From Halorussus sp. MSC15.2 (GTDB taxonomy: Archaea; Halobacteriota; Halobacteria; Halobacteriales; Haladaptataceae), in contig NZ_VSLZ01000005.1 of the NCBI RefSeq assembly GCF_010747475.1, positions 1-64,000 on the forward strand: a stretch of 64,000 nt of DNA. Direction: 5' to 3'. The notes below the pieces were generated by a model. The model had not been told where the DNA came from, searched no databases, and was given only the letters and a program-made list of their open reading frames with translations. Both the position numbers and the translations under genes were made by a program. Below, in pieces: positions 1 to 6,930 of the stretch (the stretch's first letter is position 1; each line of letters begins with the position of its first letter).

Positions 1-2
1 CG

Positions 3-650
3 TTCGACTCCGAGACCGACGCCCACCGCCGGGCCAGAGAACTCTCGGACGACGGCGACTCGCCGGTCAAGGTCCAGCGGGCCGCGCCGCAGGACCCCGA
101 CGACGTGGACGGCTATCTGGTCGCGTGGCCGGAGCGCCGGACGCGGACCCCGGAGGGGTCGCCGACCGAGGGACTGACGTTCGACACCGAGGCCAACCAA
201 TACGGTGCGCTCGGCGAGGCGCTCGTCTGCACGCCCGCGGTGAACCCGCCGCTGTTGACCCACTTCGCGCAGGTAGACGCCGACCTCGCCGAGAGCGAAT
301 TCGACGCCGAGGACCTGCGGGTCGAACTCGACACCGACCCCGACCCGGTGTCGGTCCGGTCGGACCGGCGGTGGGAACCCGACTGCCGCGCGGTCGTCCG
401 GACGGGTCCCGGCCGGCCGGTCCTCACCGAGTACTGGTGCGAGGTCAAGGCCGGGGACGGGTCGTTCGAGCGGAGTCAGCGCGAGGCCATGCGGGCGAAG
501 GCCCGCGAGGCGACCGTCCTCAAGATTCGCGTGGAGTTGGACGACCTGCCCGACAGGTACACCGCGTGGGTCAGGAAAGTGAGTCCCGAAGGCGGCGAGG
601 CAGACGAGAGCGAGCGGTATCGCGTCAACGCCAGTCTGGACAGTTTCTGA
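3..650 (+). CDS. PD-(D/E)XK nuclease-like haloarchaeal protein, 5' end outside window
   Basis: The frame is open to the left edge, so the true start lies upstream; the GTG at 105 is only an internal candidate. Counted from that GTG, Asp93, the Glu113-Val-Lys115 triplet and Gln125 are spaced like the catalytic D...ExK...Q of the PD-(D/E)XK nuclease fold, with strand-like hydrophobic stretches around them. The tail is acidic and polar. I do not recognise a named family. A DNA-cleaving or DNA-processing role is an inference from the motif alone, and the fold is common in archaeal restriction and repair proteins. The gene converges on the SOUL gene, 19 bases beyond its stop. Confidence 0.55.
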   Translation, partial: FDSETDAHRRARELSDDGDSPVKVQRAAPQDPDDVDGYLVAWPERRTRTPEGSPTEGLTFDTEANQYGALGEALVCTPAVNPPLLTHFAQVDADLAESEFDAEDLRVELDTDPDPVSVRSDRRWEPDCRAVVRTGPGRPVLTEYWCEVKAGDGSFERSQREAMRAKAREATVLKIRVELDDLPDRYTAWVRKVSPEGGEADESERYRVNASLDSF

Positions 651-669
651 GCGTCGGTCGCCCGCGGAC

Positions 670-1364
670 TCACTGGCGCTCCTCGCCGAGTTCCACCTCG
701 ACCGCGACCTCGTTGCGGCGCATGAACGGCGGGGTCCACGGGTCGTCGTACTGGAAGACCACGGCGCCGTGGGGTTCGACCTCGCGGCCGTCGAGCGCGT
801 CGCGCATCTCCCGGAGGTTCCGCTCGACGCGGTCGTCGGTCGCGTACCACGAGAACCGCCGGACCGCGAGCGTTCGGGGCGGTTCGACCACGAGTCGGAC
901 ACGGGGGTCGGTGGGCGTCGGCGCGCTCCCGGGCGTGTACTCGGCCGGGAGGTAGAACGCCATGGTGACGCCGCCGTCCGGCCCGTCCGACCCGGCGGAC
1001 GTGCGGACCGGCGCGGTCATCGGCACGTTCTCGCCGCCGGTCAGCGCGGTGCGGACCGGGGCCGTCGTCGGCACGTCGGTGCCCGCCGCGTCGGTCGCCA
1101 CGGGCGCGGTCATCGAGAGTTCCTCGTCGGCCGCGTTCTCGCCGGAGATGTACCGGAAGAGGCGACCGAAGGCGGTGGACTGGTCGTCGGCCGTCGTCTC
1201 CACGAGGACCGTCCGGGGGTATCGACGGAGTTCCACGCCGTCGAACGTGTCGATGGTCTCGGCGGGCACGCGCTCGGTCGTGCGACGACGTAGGCTCCCC
1301 AACCGACCCACGCGGCGAGGAGTCCGCCGGCGCCCGCCAGCAGCGCCTTGGTTCTGGTGCGCAT
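670..1364 (-). CDS. SOUL-family haem-binding protein with apparent 1-base frameshift near the N-terminus
   Basis: The main frame (670-1311) carries SOUL/HBP hallmarks: 'GVELRRYP' near the start and repeated 'MTAPV' motifs in the middle. SOUL proteins bind haem or other hydrophobic ligands. In that frame the only start is a GTG at 1311 giving an unnatural leader. One frame over, an ATG at 1364 encodes '[14 protein letters not shown]' followed by a hydrophobic stretch ending 'GAYV', a typical membrane anchor for haloarchaeal SOUL proteins. Adding one base near 1287-1291 joins 'GAYV' to 'RRTTERVP' and gives 232 codons including stop. I read this as one membrane-anchored protein interrupted by a one-base deletion. 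A shorter protein from 1311 is the alternative. Confidence 0.8.
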
Positions 1365-1493
1365 ACGTCGGGTACGACCGAGAGGGTGAAAAGTTCGCGC
1401 GACGAGTTCACGCCGACCGAAGCGAAATCTACGCGCCGAGTCGCCCGACGCCCTCCGCGTCCGGCCCGGGGACGGACCCGTGGCACTTCGACG

Positions 1494-1501
1494 TATTTTT
1501 A
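1494..1501 (+). promoter_or_regulatory. TATA-like box for the S6e gene
   Basis: An AT-rich octamer 'tattttta' lies 25-32 bases before the S6e ATG in otherwise GC-rich DNA, the expected place for an archaeal TATA box driving a nearly leaderless transcript. Confidence 0.6.
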
Positions 1502-1525
1502 GGTAGCGTCCTCTTTCTGACCCGT

Positions 1526-1930
1526 ATGGCAGACTTTCAGGTCGTCGTCGCGGACCCCGACTCCGGGGCGACCTACCAGCGCGACGTGGACGGACAGGAC
1601 GCGAACCGATTCCTCGGCAAATCCATCGGCGAGGAAGTCGACGGCGGCGCGGTCGGTCTCGACGGCTACACGGTCGAGATTACCGGCGGCTCCGACGACG
1701 CGGGTCGTCCGATGCGCGGCGACGTCGCGGGTCCGGACCTCAAGGAAGTCCTCCTCGACGGCGGCGTCGGCTACGAACCCAAGCGCGACGGCGAGCGCAA
1801 GCGCGTGACCGTCCGCGGCGCGGAAGCCAGCGACGCGACGGCCCAGCTCAACGTCAAAATCACCGAGCGCGGCGACGAGTCCGTCGAGGACCTCTTCGGC
1901 GAAGGCGGCGACGAGGAAGACGACGAGTAG
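1526..1930 (+). CDS. rps6e: 30S ribosomal protein S6e
   Basis: This 134-residue protein has the S6e core, including '[10 protein letters not shown]', '[20 protein letters not shown]' and the basic stretch '[16 protein letters not shown]', and ends in an acidic tail typical of haloarchaeal versions. S6e is an archaeal/eukaryotic small-subunit ribosomal protein. The ATG at 1526 is preferred because the family sequence begins there ('[11 protein letters not shown]') and the TATA-like box is correctly spaced; the longer upstream opening is antisense to the SOUL gene and has no family similarity. Confidence 0.96.
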   Translation: MADFQVVVADPDSGATYQRDVDGQDANRFLGKSIGEEVDGGAVGLDGYTVEITGGSDDAGRPMRGDVAGPDLKEVLLDGGVGYEPKRDGERKRVTVRGAEASDATAQLNVKITERGDESVEDLFGEGGDEEDDE

Positions 1931-1990
1931 AGCGCAGTTCGACCGTAGCGGTTTTCTCTCTCACGCTCAAATTCTCAGTCAGCACTTGCT

Positions 1991-2437
1991 ATGGCCGACC
2001 GCATCTCCAGCGACCACTCCTCGCTGACGACAGTCCGCGCGACGCTCGTCCGAAGCGGCGGACTCGACCGCCCGAAAGTCGAGATTCCCGCGGAGCACGC
2101 CGCCGACGACCGATTTCCGGACGGCGAACTCGTCCGCGTCGTCGCCGACGACACCGAGTACCGCGCCCACATCGAGTCGCCGCTGACCGACGACGGCCGC
2201 GAGATTCGCGGTCTCTACGAGTCGCCGACCCTCGCGCGCAACCCCGAAGACGGCGAGAACCACCTCTCGACGTGGGCCGAGGGGACCGGCGTCGAGTTCG
2301 GCCAGTCCGTCCTCGTGGACGTCATCGAACCCGGATTCAAGTACGGCCTGCGCGAACCCGGCGAGCGAACGTTCTACGAGGCCACCGAGTCGCCCGACGA
2401 GAGTCTGAGCGACATCGCAGAGCAACTCGACGGATGA
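1991..2437 (+). CDS. conserved haloarchaeal protein, DUF7112-like
   Basis: This is a soluble, acidic 148-residue protein with no signal peptide or membrane segment. It starts 'MADRISSDHSS' and contains 'PGFKYGLREPGER' near its C-terminus, which I remember from a haloarchaea-only family (DUF7112). The beta-rich look of its first half resembles a small barrel, but no catalytic motif is visible and I assign no function. It follows the S6e gene on the same strand after 60 bases, so co-transcription is possible. Confidence 0.75.
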   Translation: MADRISSDHSSLTTVRATLVRSGGLDRPKVEIPAEHAADDRFPDGELVRVVADDTEYRAHIESPLTDDGREIRGLYESPTLARNPEDGENHLSTWAEGTGVEFGQSVLVDVIEPGFKYGLREPGERTFYEATESPDESLSDIAEQLDG

Positions 2438-2552
2438 GCGAGGAGCGTTGGGCGAGGAGAAGCGGCGACCGACGAGACACGCCGGATTCTCACTGATTCT
2501 GATTCTCCTGCGTACTCCGTCCCGTATCCTCGTCCCGACACCGAGTACCAAG

Positions 2553-2560
2553 ACTTTTAG
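2553..2560 (+). promoter_or_regulatory. TATA-like box before the gene at 2584
   Basis: 'acttttag' lies 24-31 bases ahead of the ATG at 2584, consistent with a leaderless or short-leader haloarchaeal promoter. Confidence 0.45.
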
Positions 2561-2583
2561 CCCGTAACGTCCCGTGTGAAACC

Positions 2584-3210
2584 ATGAGCGACGACGCCGA
2601 GGACCACGCGGAGTTGGAGGACGACGGGCCGGTTTCCGAGGACCTGACCGACGAGGAACTCGAAGCACTCGCCGAGGAGGACCCGGCCGCGGCGTTCGAG
2701 CAGACGGGCGACGTTCCCGGCACGCACCTCCGCGCGGCGGAGTTCTGGGACGACATCCTCGCGGACATGGAGGCGACTGCCGGAGAGTACGAGAGCGACG
2801 GGTGGGACACCCTGCAACTCCACCCCGGCGACGTGACCGCGCTCGTGCCAGACGAGGACGACGAGCGGTTCGGTATCGACGTGCTGGTCCCGGACGACGA
2901 GTTCGGGGAACTCGAAACGCTGCTCGAAGACGAGGTGACCTTCGACGCCTACGAGGTGTTTCAAGCGACGGGAGACGGACTCGTGTTGTTCGTGGTCGCC
3001 ATGGAGGACTCCGACGCGGAGACGGCCGTCCTCTATCCGGCCTACTACGACGCCCAGAACGCGCAGGGGATGCTCGCGGCCGCCCGGACCGCCGGAGAGA
3101 TGCGGACCTACGTTCGGACGCTGACGAACGAGCAAATCGAGTTCACCCACGACGAACCCGGGAACTTCGGACCGCCGACGGGCGAGGGCGACGACGCCGT
3201 CGAGCAGTGA
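2584..3210 (+). CDS. conserved haloarchaeal protein, DUF7529-like
   Basis: This 208-residue, very acidic soluble protein has a low-complexity Asp/Glu head (about 50 residues) and then a globular domain containing 'LHPGDVTAL', 'GIDVLVPDDEF' and 'AGEMRTYVR'. I recognise the pattern as a haloarchaeal family of unknown function (DUF7529, from memory). No enzymatic motif, signal peptide or membrane span is seen. It has its own TATA-like box and converges on the oxidoreductase that follows. Confidence 0.75.
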   Translation: MSDDAEDHAELEDDGPVSEDLTDEELEALAEEDPAAAFEQTGDVPGTHLRAAEFWDDILADMEATAGEYESDGWDTLQLHPGDVTALVPDEDDERFGIDVLVPDDEFGELETLLEDEVTFDAYEVFQATGDGLVLFVVAMEDSDAETAVLYPAYYDAQNAQGMLAAARTAGEMRTYVRTLTNEQIEFTHDEPGNFGPPTGEGDDAVEQ

Positions 3211-3231
3211 CGCTCCGGCAGCGACCCGCGT

Positions 3232-4182
3232 TCAGTTTTCCGCGGTCGAAGGCTCCGATAACTGTTCTGCGCGCCGACGGATTACCTCGTCGTCGAGTGC
3301 GGCGAGGAGCGCGTCGTCGTCCAGATGCTCGGCGAGTCGCCGCTGGCCGCGCGCTCGGCGGGTCGCTATCTCGTCGGAGTCGAGGTACGTCTCCAGCGAG
3401 CGGTCGATGACCTCCTCGCGGACGCGTTCCACCGTCGCCTCGTCGCGGTCGAGGTCGTCGGGGACTCGGTGGTCGTGGAACCACTCCACCCACCGGTCTC
3501 GGTCGTCCCACTCGGCGTCGAGTTCGGCGGCCCGACGCCGCCAGTCGTACGGTTCGAGCGCCTCGTCCCAGTATCCCCGCTCTCGGCGGACGTCCCTGAT
3601 GACGTTCTGGCCGACCGCCGCCCCGTGGCCGGCGGCGATAATCGCTTGGTCGGTGCGGTCCGCGAGTACCCCGGCGACGTAGAGGTTCGGGACGGGCGTC
3701 CGCCCGTCGTCGTCCGGGTAGTCGCGGGCGAACCGTTCGCGCTCCTCGCCGTGGTGTTCGTCCTTCTCGAACAGCGCGGCGTCGTCGTCCAGACCGCGGA
3801 GGTACTCGCCGTCGTACTTCGTCGCGGCGACGACTCGACGCGCCGTCATGTCGCGTCCTTCCGCCGTCTCGACGCGAAAGCCAGCGGCGTCCGAATCGAC
3901 GCGACCGACGGTCGTGACGCGTTCGGAGACGAGAGTGCAACCGACCTCCCGGACGTGGTCGTGCATCAGCGCGTACAGCGTCTCGACGTCGATACCCGCT
4001 GGGAATCCGAGGTAGTTCTCCAGATGCGCGCAACTGGCGATGGACGACCGACCGCGGTCGAAGAGGACCGTGTCGAGTCCGTACCGCGCCGTGAACACGC
4101 CCGCGGAGCAACCGGTCGGGCCGCCGCCGACGATGGCCACGTCGTACTCGAAGTCCGCGTCTGAGCCTACGGAATCTGTCAT
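3232..4182 (-). CDS. FAD-dependent oxidoreductase, thioredoxin-reductase-like but lacking CxxC
   Basis: This 316-residue protein opens with a dinucleotide-binding motif ('VAIVGGGPTGCSAG'), continues with 'NYLGFP' as in thioredoxin-reductase-like flavoproteins, and has a second FAD signature 'NLYVAGVLADRTDQAI'. The redox CxxC of thioredoxin reductase is absent, and the NADPH-binding domain is much reduced. The last ~120 residues are a charged helical extension instead. It may be a ferredoxin-linked or orphan flavoprotein; electron donor and substrate are unknown. The ATG at 4182 fits a TATA-like box 26 bases upstream. Confidence 0.82.
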   Translation of the reverse strand: MTDSVGSDADFEYDVAIVGGGPTGCSAGVFTARYGLDTVLFDRGRSSIASCAHLENYLGFPAGIDVETLYALMHDHVREVGCTLVSERVTTVGRVDSDAAGFRVETAEGRDMTARRVVAATKYDGEYLRGLDDDAALFEKDEHHGEERERFARDYPDDDGRTPVPNLYVAGVLADRTDQAIIAAGHGAAVGQNVIRDVRRERGYWDEALEPYDWRRRAAELDAEWDDRDRWVEWFHDHRVPDDLDRDEATVERVREEVIDRSLETYLDSDEIATRRARGQRRLAEHLDDDALLAALDDEVIRRRAEQLSEPSTAEN

Positions 4183-4207
4183 ACGATGTAGGTGGGCCGA
4201 AGAACCA

Positions 4208-4219
4208 CTTAGATATTTT
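4208..4219 (-). promoter_or_regulatory. TATA-like box for the FAD oxidoreductase
   Basis: Read on the reverse strand, 'aaaatatctaag' starts 26 bases before the ATG at 4182, a typical archaeal promoter position. Confidence 0.55.
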
Positions 4220-4403
4220 GGTCGGCCTAAAAATCGGCGCGTCTGCGCTTCGCGGTCTCGACACGGCGGCCGCTCCGCTATCAGGTTCGTCAGTAACGGT
4301 CCCGAGTGCGGACGAACGGAAGCAATCGCTCAGCGGGAGAATACCGTCGAGAGAGCGTCGCCAAGAGGAGTTGGGTCACTCCCGTTCACAGGTTCGGCGG
4401 CGC

Positions 4404-5243
4404 TCAGTCGTCGGCCTGCGCGCTCGCGTCGGCGTCGTCTTTGGCCTCCATCTCGTGGCCGCAGTTCGGGCACGCTAGTTCGTCGTGACGGAGTTCCTCG
4501 CTGGCCGACCGGACTTCGCGCATCACGTCGGAGATGCGGTCTTCGGCCTCTAGTTCCTCCTCGACCGAGAGGTCCACGCCCTCGACTTCGAGCAGGAACT
4601 TGGCGACTTCGGTCACTTCGTACATCATGTCGTCGAGTTCCTCGGCCGTGAAGAATCCCGACATCGCGCCGTAGAGGAACGTCGCACCGGCCTGCCGCAC
4701 CTTGTCCTCGAACGAGGACCGGGCCTGATTGACCGCCTGCGGGGTGTAGGTGTCGGTCATGAACGGGACGAGTTCCGGCAGGTTCTCGCCGATTTTGGTC
4801 ATCTCGACGCCGGTCTCGGTCCGGAAGTCGGCGCAGAGGCGGGCGATGGCCCACTCGCGGGCGGTGATGTACGTCCGGTCGCGCAGGAACTCGTTGACCC
4901 GGTCGTACTGCGCGCCGTCCATCTTCTGGAACCTCGCGTACTTCTGGACGTCGGCGGGGACGTCCGCGGACGGCGTCTCGGCGGACTCGTCGCGCTCCTG
5001 CTCGGGCCGAGTGGTCTCGGACTCGTCGGTCACGGCGTCGGTGTCGGGGTCGTCGCGCTCCTGCTCGGCGTCGGCGGTCTCAGCGTCGTCGGTCGCGGCG
5101 TCGGCCGGTTCGGTCTCCGAGTCGGTCGCGGAAGAATCGTCGTCGGACCGTCGGACCTCGCTGTCGGTTTCCGGGGTGCGAGGCGTTTCACCGCGGGCGT
5201 CCTGGTTGTCGTTTTCGGTCGGACGCGGTTGGTCGTCTGCCAT
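4404..5243 (-). CDS. conserved haloarchaeal protein, DUF5806-like, with acidic repeat-bearing N-terminus
   Basis: The first ~95 of 279 residues are a disordered Asp/Glu/Thr-rich head containing two related ~21-residue units (about 50-69 and 70-90), each with 'EQERD'. The conserved core follows, including 'YARFQKMDGAQYDRVNEFL' and 'ITAREWAIARLCADF', the latter resembling a helix-turn-helix stretch. Near the C-terminus is a single CPNC knuckle, half of a zinc ribbon. I recognise the core as a haloarchaeal family (DUF5806, from memory). A nucleic-acid-binding role is suggested by these elements but not shown. Confidence 0.75.
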   Translation of the reverse strand: MADDQPRPTENDNQDARGETPRTPETDSEVRRSDDDSSATDSETEPADAATDDAETADAEQERDDPDTDAVTDESETTRPEQERDESAETPSADVPADVQKYARFQKMDGAQYDRVNEFLRDRTYITAREWAIARLCADFRTETGVEMTKIGENLPELVPFMTDTYTPQAVNQARSSFEDKVRQAGATFLYGAMSGFFTAEELDDMMYEVTEVAKFLLEVEGVDLSVEEELEAEDRISDVMREVRSASEELRHDELACPNCGHEMEAKDDADASAQADD

Positions 5244-5348
5244 GAATCGGGGTTACGAGTGGAGGTGGAAAAGCGTGTCGTCTGGCGGTTGTTCACACAC
5301 TGTAGCGTCCACACAACTGTTTTGACGCCGGGGCCGGTTGGGGCAGGT

Positions 5349-5717
5349 ATGAACGTCTTACTCGGCATCGGCGGCAGCGAAGACTCCCTCCGCGCGCTCG
5401 ACGAGACCATAGAGCGCGCGAAGGCCACGGGCGACGACCTGACGGTAGTCATCCTCGAAAACCCCGAGAGCGACCGCGATACCGAAGACATCGAGTCGGC
5501 GGTGTTCGAGGCGCTGGAATCCGCCGAGTTCACCGCCGGGGTCCGGCACCTCTCGGGCGACCCCGGAAGCCAACTCGTGGACCTCGCCGAACGCGAAGGG
5601 TTCGACCAGATTGTCCTCGGCGGCGGCCAGCGCAGTCCGATGGGGAAGATACAGCTGGGCCACATCTCGGAGTTCGTCCTGCTGAACTCCCCGGTCAGCG
5701 TCAAACTGGTACGATGA
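5349..5717 (+). CDS. universal stress protein (UspA family)
   Basis: This 122-residue protein has the UspA fold pattern: 'MNVLLGIGGSEDS' as first strand and loop, 'DQIVLGGG' before the phosphate-binding region, and a closing 'SPVSVKLVR' strand. The ATP-binding G-x2-G-x9-G-S/T motif is only partly recognisable ('GGGQRSPMGKIQLGHISEFV'), so nucleotide binding is uncertain. The ATG at 5349 is chosen because the family's first strand begins there. Its stop overlaps the start of the acetyltransferase by four bases (ATGA), implying translational coupling. Confidence 0.88.
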   Translation: MNVLLGIGGSEDSLRALDETIERAKATGDDLTVVILENPESDRDTEDIESAVFEALESAEFTAGVRHLSGDPGSQLVDLAEREGFDQIVLGGGQRSPMGKIQLGHISEFVLLNSPVSVKLVR

Positions 5718-6235
5718 CTCGCGACGACCGCGAGTACCCCGACGGGGAGGCCGACTCCTTCCGGGAACCGCCGGTGTCGTTCACCGACAAGGAGGACCGC
5801 GAGATAGAGATTCGACCGTACGAGGACGGGGACTTCGAGGCCCTCGTGGAGATGTACACCGACTTCGACCCCGCGGACCGCGCGCAGGGCATCCCGCCGG
5901 CCACCGAGTCGCAGGTCCGCGACTGGTTCGAGAACCTGCTGGAGGGCCTGAACGTCGTCGCGTGGCACGACGACCGAGCGGTCGGCCACGCCACGCTGGT
6001 CCCCGACGAGGAGTCCTACGAACTCGCCATCTTCGTGCATCAGGAGTACCAGCGCGCTGGCACCGGGTCGAGACTCATCCGAGCGCTGTTGGGTCACGGA
6101 CAGGCCAACGGCGTGGAGCAGGTCTGGCTGACGGTCGAACGCTGGAACCACGCCGCCGTCAACCTCTACGAGTCGGTCGGGTTCGAGACCCACGGCACCG
6201 AGAGCTTCGAGTTGGAGATGGTGCTGCGGTTGTAA
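5714..6235 (+). CDS. GNAT-family N-acetyltransferase
   Basis: This 173-residue protein shows the GNAT acetyl-CoA motif 'YQRAGTGSRLIRALL' (Q/R-x-x-G-x-G/A) and the downstream 'NHAAVNLYESVGFE' motif B. The N-terminal ~30 residues are an acidic extension. The acceptor substrate is unknown. It is coupled to the preceding UspA gene by an ATGA overlap and converges on a second UspA gene, so stress-linked expression is plausible but inferred. Confidence 0.9.
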   Translation: MTRDDREYPDGEADSFREPPVSFTDKEDREIEIRPYEDGDFEALVEMYTDFDPADRAQGIPPATESQVRDWFENLLEGLNVVAWHDDRAVGHATLVPDEESYELAIFVHQEYQRAGTGSRLIRALLGHGQANGVEQVWLTVERWNHAAVNLYESVGFETHGTESFELEMVLRL

Positions 6236-6313
6236 GACGGTCTCTCGCTCGCGCTGCTCGTTCCAGTCCTCTCAGTCCGCTCGCTCACGTTCGTTCACTC
6301 GCGGTAGAACAGT

Positions 6314-6769
6314 TCACACCGACAGCACGGGCTGGCTCGCGTACAGCAGGACGTACTCGGCGGCCTTCTCCAGCACTTCGCCGGGTTCACCGCTGAGGGG
6401 TTCGCGGGGGATGACGAGGAAGTCCGCGTCGATGTCCTCGGCGGTGTCGAGGACCGCGCTTCCGGGATGCTGGGTCTTTCTGACGGTCGAGAACCCGTAC
6501 GCGTTCGAAGTGGAGACGCTCACGTCGGAGTCCGCCGCGAGGTCCCGCACTCGGTCCAGAAACGTCTCGGTCTCCGAGACGACGTCCTCCTCGGCGACCG
6601 CTCCGCTCTCGATGCTCCGGACGAGTTCCTCGCCGAGGACGTACATCGCGTGGACCGAAGCGCCGTACTGTTCGGCGATGGCGACGGCGTACTCGACGGC
6701 GTCGGCCGACTCGTCGCTCCCGTCGACTGGGACGAGGACGCTATCGACTTCGAGCGGCGGTTCGGTCAT
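6314..6769 (-). CDS. universal stress protein (UspA family)
   Basis: The 151-residue protein begins 'MTEPPLEVDSVLVPVDGSDES', a classic UspA first strand and loop, and ends 'ASQPVLSV', the family's last strand. The middle carries 'ADFLVIPREPLSG' where many Usp proteins have the ATP-binding loop, so nucleotide binding may be lost. The ATG at 6769 is preferred over the longer opening to 6904, which adds a non-family leader. It faces the acetyltransferase gene convergently. Confidence 0.88.
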   Translation of the reverse strand: MTEPPLEVDSVLVPVDGSDESADAVEYAVAIAEQYGASVHAMYVLGEELVRSIESGAVAEEDVVSETETFLDRVRDLAADSDVSVSTSNAYGFSTVRKTQHPGSAVLDTAEDIDADFLVIPREPLSGEPGEVLEKAAEYVLLYASQPVLSV

Positions 6770-6930
6770 GTGCGTACGTGTGAGGCCGCCCGGCAAAAAT
6801 CCTCGCTTCGCAACGCGGCCGAGGAGCGACTCGGTTTCCCCGGAACCGACGCGCGTTCCGGCCGGCCGCGTCGGCGCTTCGATTCCGCGATTCCAAACGT
6901 TCAAACCCGAAGACGACCAACCTCGCCCCA

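Noticed and set aside
4183-4264. Longer N-terminus for the FAD oxidoreductase region starting at 4264
   Set aside because: That opening is in a different frame and gives an Arg/Pro-rich shadow product; the TATA-like box supports the ATG at 4182.
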